From positions 62,001-126,000 of the forward strand of contig NZ_QPHL01000012.1 in assembly GCF_003335675.1 (NCBI RefSeq): 64,000 nt of DNA. The letters are read 5' to 3'. Below are positions 63,472 through 64,000 of this stretch, piece by piece. The position numbers were made by a program, and so were the translations under genes. Source of the DNA: Winogradskyella sp. KYW1333 (lineage in GTDB: Bacteria; Bacteroidota; Bacteroidia; Flavobacteriales; Flavobacteriaceae). The notes under the pieces are model-generated. The model made no database searches. It was not told where the DNA came from and worked only from the letters and a program-made list of their open reading frames with translations. The stretch's first letter is position 1. The number at the start of each line of letters is the position of its first letter.

Positions 63472-64000
63472 ATGGACAATATTTATTTATTAATGTTAAT
63501 AGCCATCACGGTTTTAGCCGTTGCAGACATCATTGTAGGTGTTAGTAATGATGCTATTAATTTCTTAAACTCAGCTATTGGTTCAAAAGCCATTTCTTTA
63601 AGAACTATAATGATAGTTGCCAGTTTAGGTATTTTCATCGGAGCTGTCTTTTCTAGCGGTATGATGGAAGTGGCACGTAAAGGTATTTTTGTACCTGCCC
63701 AATTTGAGTTTGGTGAAATTATGCTCATATTTATGGCGGTAATGATTACTGACATATTATTGTTAGATTTCTTTAATACTCTTGGTTTACCAACATCAAC
63801 TACTGTATCGATTGTTTTTAACTTATTGGGTGCGGCAGTGGTTATGTCATTGATTAAAATTAGTCATTCTGATTCTCAATCATTTTCAGATTTAGCGACT
63901 TATATAAACACTTCTAAGGCCATAGAGATTATCTCTGGTATATTGTTATCAGTAGTAATAGCCTTTACCGTTGGTGCTCTAGTACAATGGGTGTCTCGAT
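63472..64000 (+). CDS. inorganic phosphate transporter, PiT family (C-terminus cut off by window edge)
   Basis: This gene starts at ATG 63472 and runs off the right edge after 176 residues. The PiT signature is GVSNDAINFLNSAIGSKA in the first helices, and the second conserved block is LGLPTSTTVSIVFNLLGAA. It would carry phosphate across the inner membrane by cation symport, downstream of the porin in the outer membrane. Related flavobacterial proteins are about 750 residues, with an extra domain; that part is not visible. Confidence 0.93.
   Translation, partial: MDNIYLLMLIAITVLAVADIIVGVSNDAINFLNSAIGSKAISLRTIMIVASLGIFIGAVFSSGMMEVARKGIFVPAQFEFGEIMLIFMAVMITDILLLDFFNTLGLPTSTTVSIVFNLLGAAVVMSLIKISHSDSQSFSDLATYINTSKAIEIISGILLSVVIAFTVGALVQWVSR

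Noticed and set aside
1-64000. CRISPR arrays, prophage, transposases, rRNA and defence systems
   Set aside because: Reading both strands showed no repeat-spacer array, integrase, transposase, phage structural gene or restriction and toxin modules.

Overview
This window reads as chromosomal core DNA of a marine-type member of the Flavobacteriaceae (Bacteroidota). The evidence is an AT-rich base composition, TANNTTTG-type -7 promoter boxes with upstream TTTG/TTG boxes, almost no Shine-Dalgarno sequences, lipoproteins with short lipoboxes, a type IX secretion (T9SS) sorting tail, a TonB-dependent receptor with a carboxypeptidase-D-like N-terminus, and flavobacterial gene order (rplM-rpsI-rpsB-tsf-pyrH-frr; sucA-odhB; exbB-x-exbD-exbD). 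The genus cannot be fixed from the sequence alone. No insertion sequence, prophage, CRISPR array or rRNA operon was seen. One tRNA gene (Ser-GGA) is present.

Layout. 1-7.8 kb: an N-glycan dismantling cluster with an edge-truncated cutC, a GH20 hexosaminidase, a GH92 alpha-mannosidase, an MFS sugar transporter and a glycosylasparaginase. 7.8-9.8 kb: an aldehyde dehydrogenase, a repeat-bearing spacer and a small exported basic protein. 9.9-25.7 kb: housekeeping genes (polA, sua5, the rplM-rpsI-rpsB-tsf and pyrH-frr translation block, an outer-membrane barrel protein, an MMPL transporter, asnS, rpoN). 25.7-31.4 kb: a PorT-like barrel protein, an ExbB/ExbD energising operon, tRNA-Ser, asparaginase, TatD and a retropepsin-like protease. 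31.4-32.6 kb: an orphan NarL/LuxR response regulator followed by two copies of a 16-bp palindrome, each heading a small transcription unit (a candidate sRNA and a 37-residue membrane peptide). 32.6-39.1 kb: the 2-oxoglutarate dehydrogenase genes odhB and sucA, a barrel protein, a cytochrome c lipoprotein and a polyprenyl synthetase. 39.2-45.9 kb: a TetR-controlled tripartite RND efflux operon. 46-57 kb: aspS, a ClC protein lacking the gating glutamate, a cold-shock protein, tadA, a secreted M36 metalloprotease, dxs and dgt. 57-64 kb: a probable phosphate-starvation region with a beta-helix lipoprotein plus TonB receptor, an OprO/P-like porin and an edge-truncated PiT phosphate transporter.

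Two non-coding signals stand out. First, 11-bp-periodic NNAACA hexamer repeats, resembling PhoP/PhoB boxes, lie upstream of the lipoprotein/TonB-receptor pair, the porin and the PiT gene. Another set lies beside a gene-free stretch that ends in a strong terminator and may encode a small RNA. Second, the response regulator at 31.4 kb is followed by a duplicated palindrome-promoter module with a possible sRNA and a micro-protein. Both read as compact, testable regulons.
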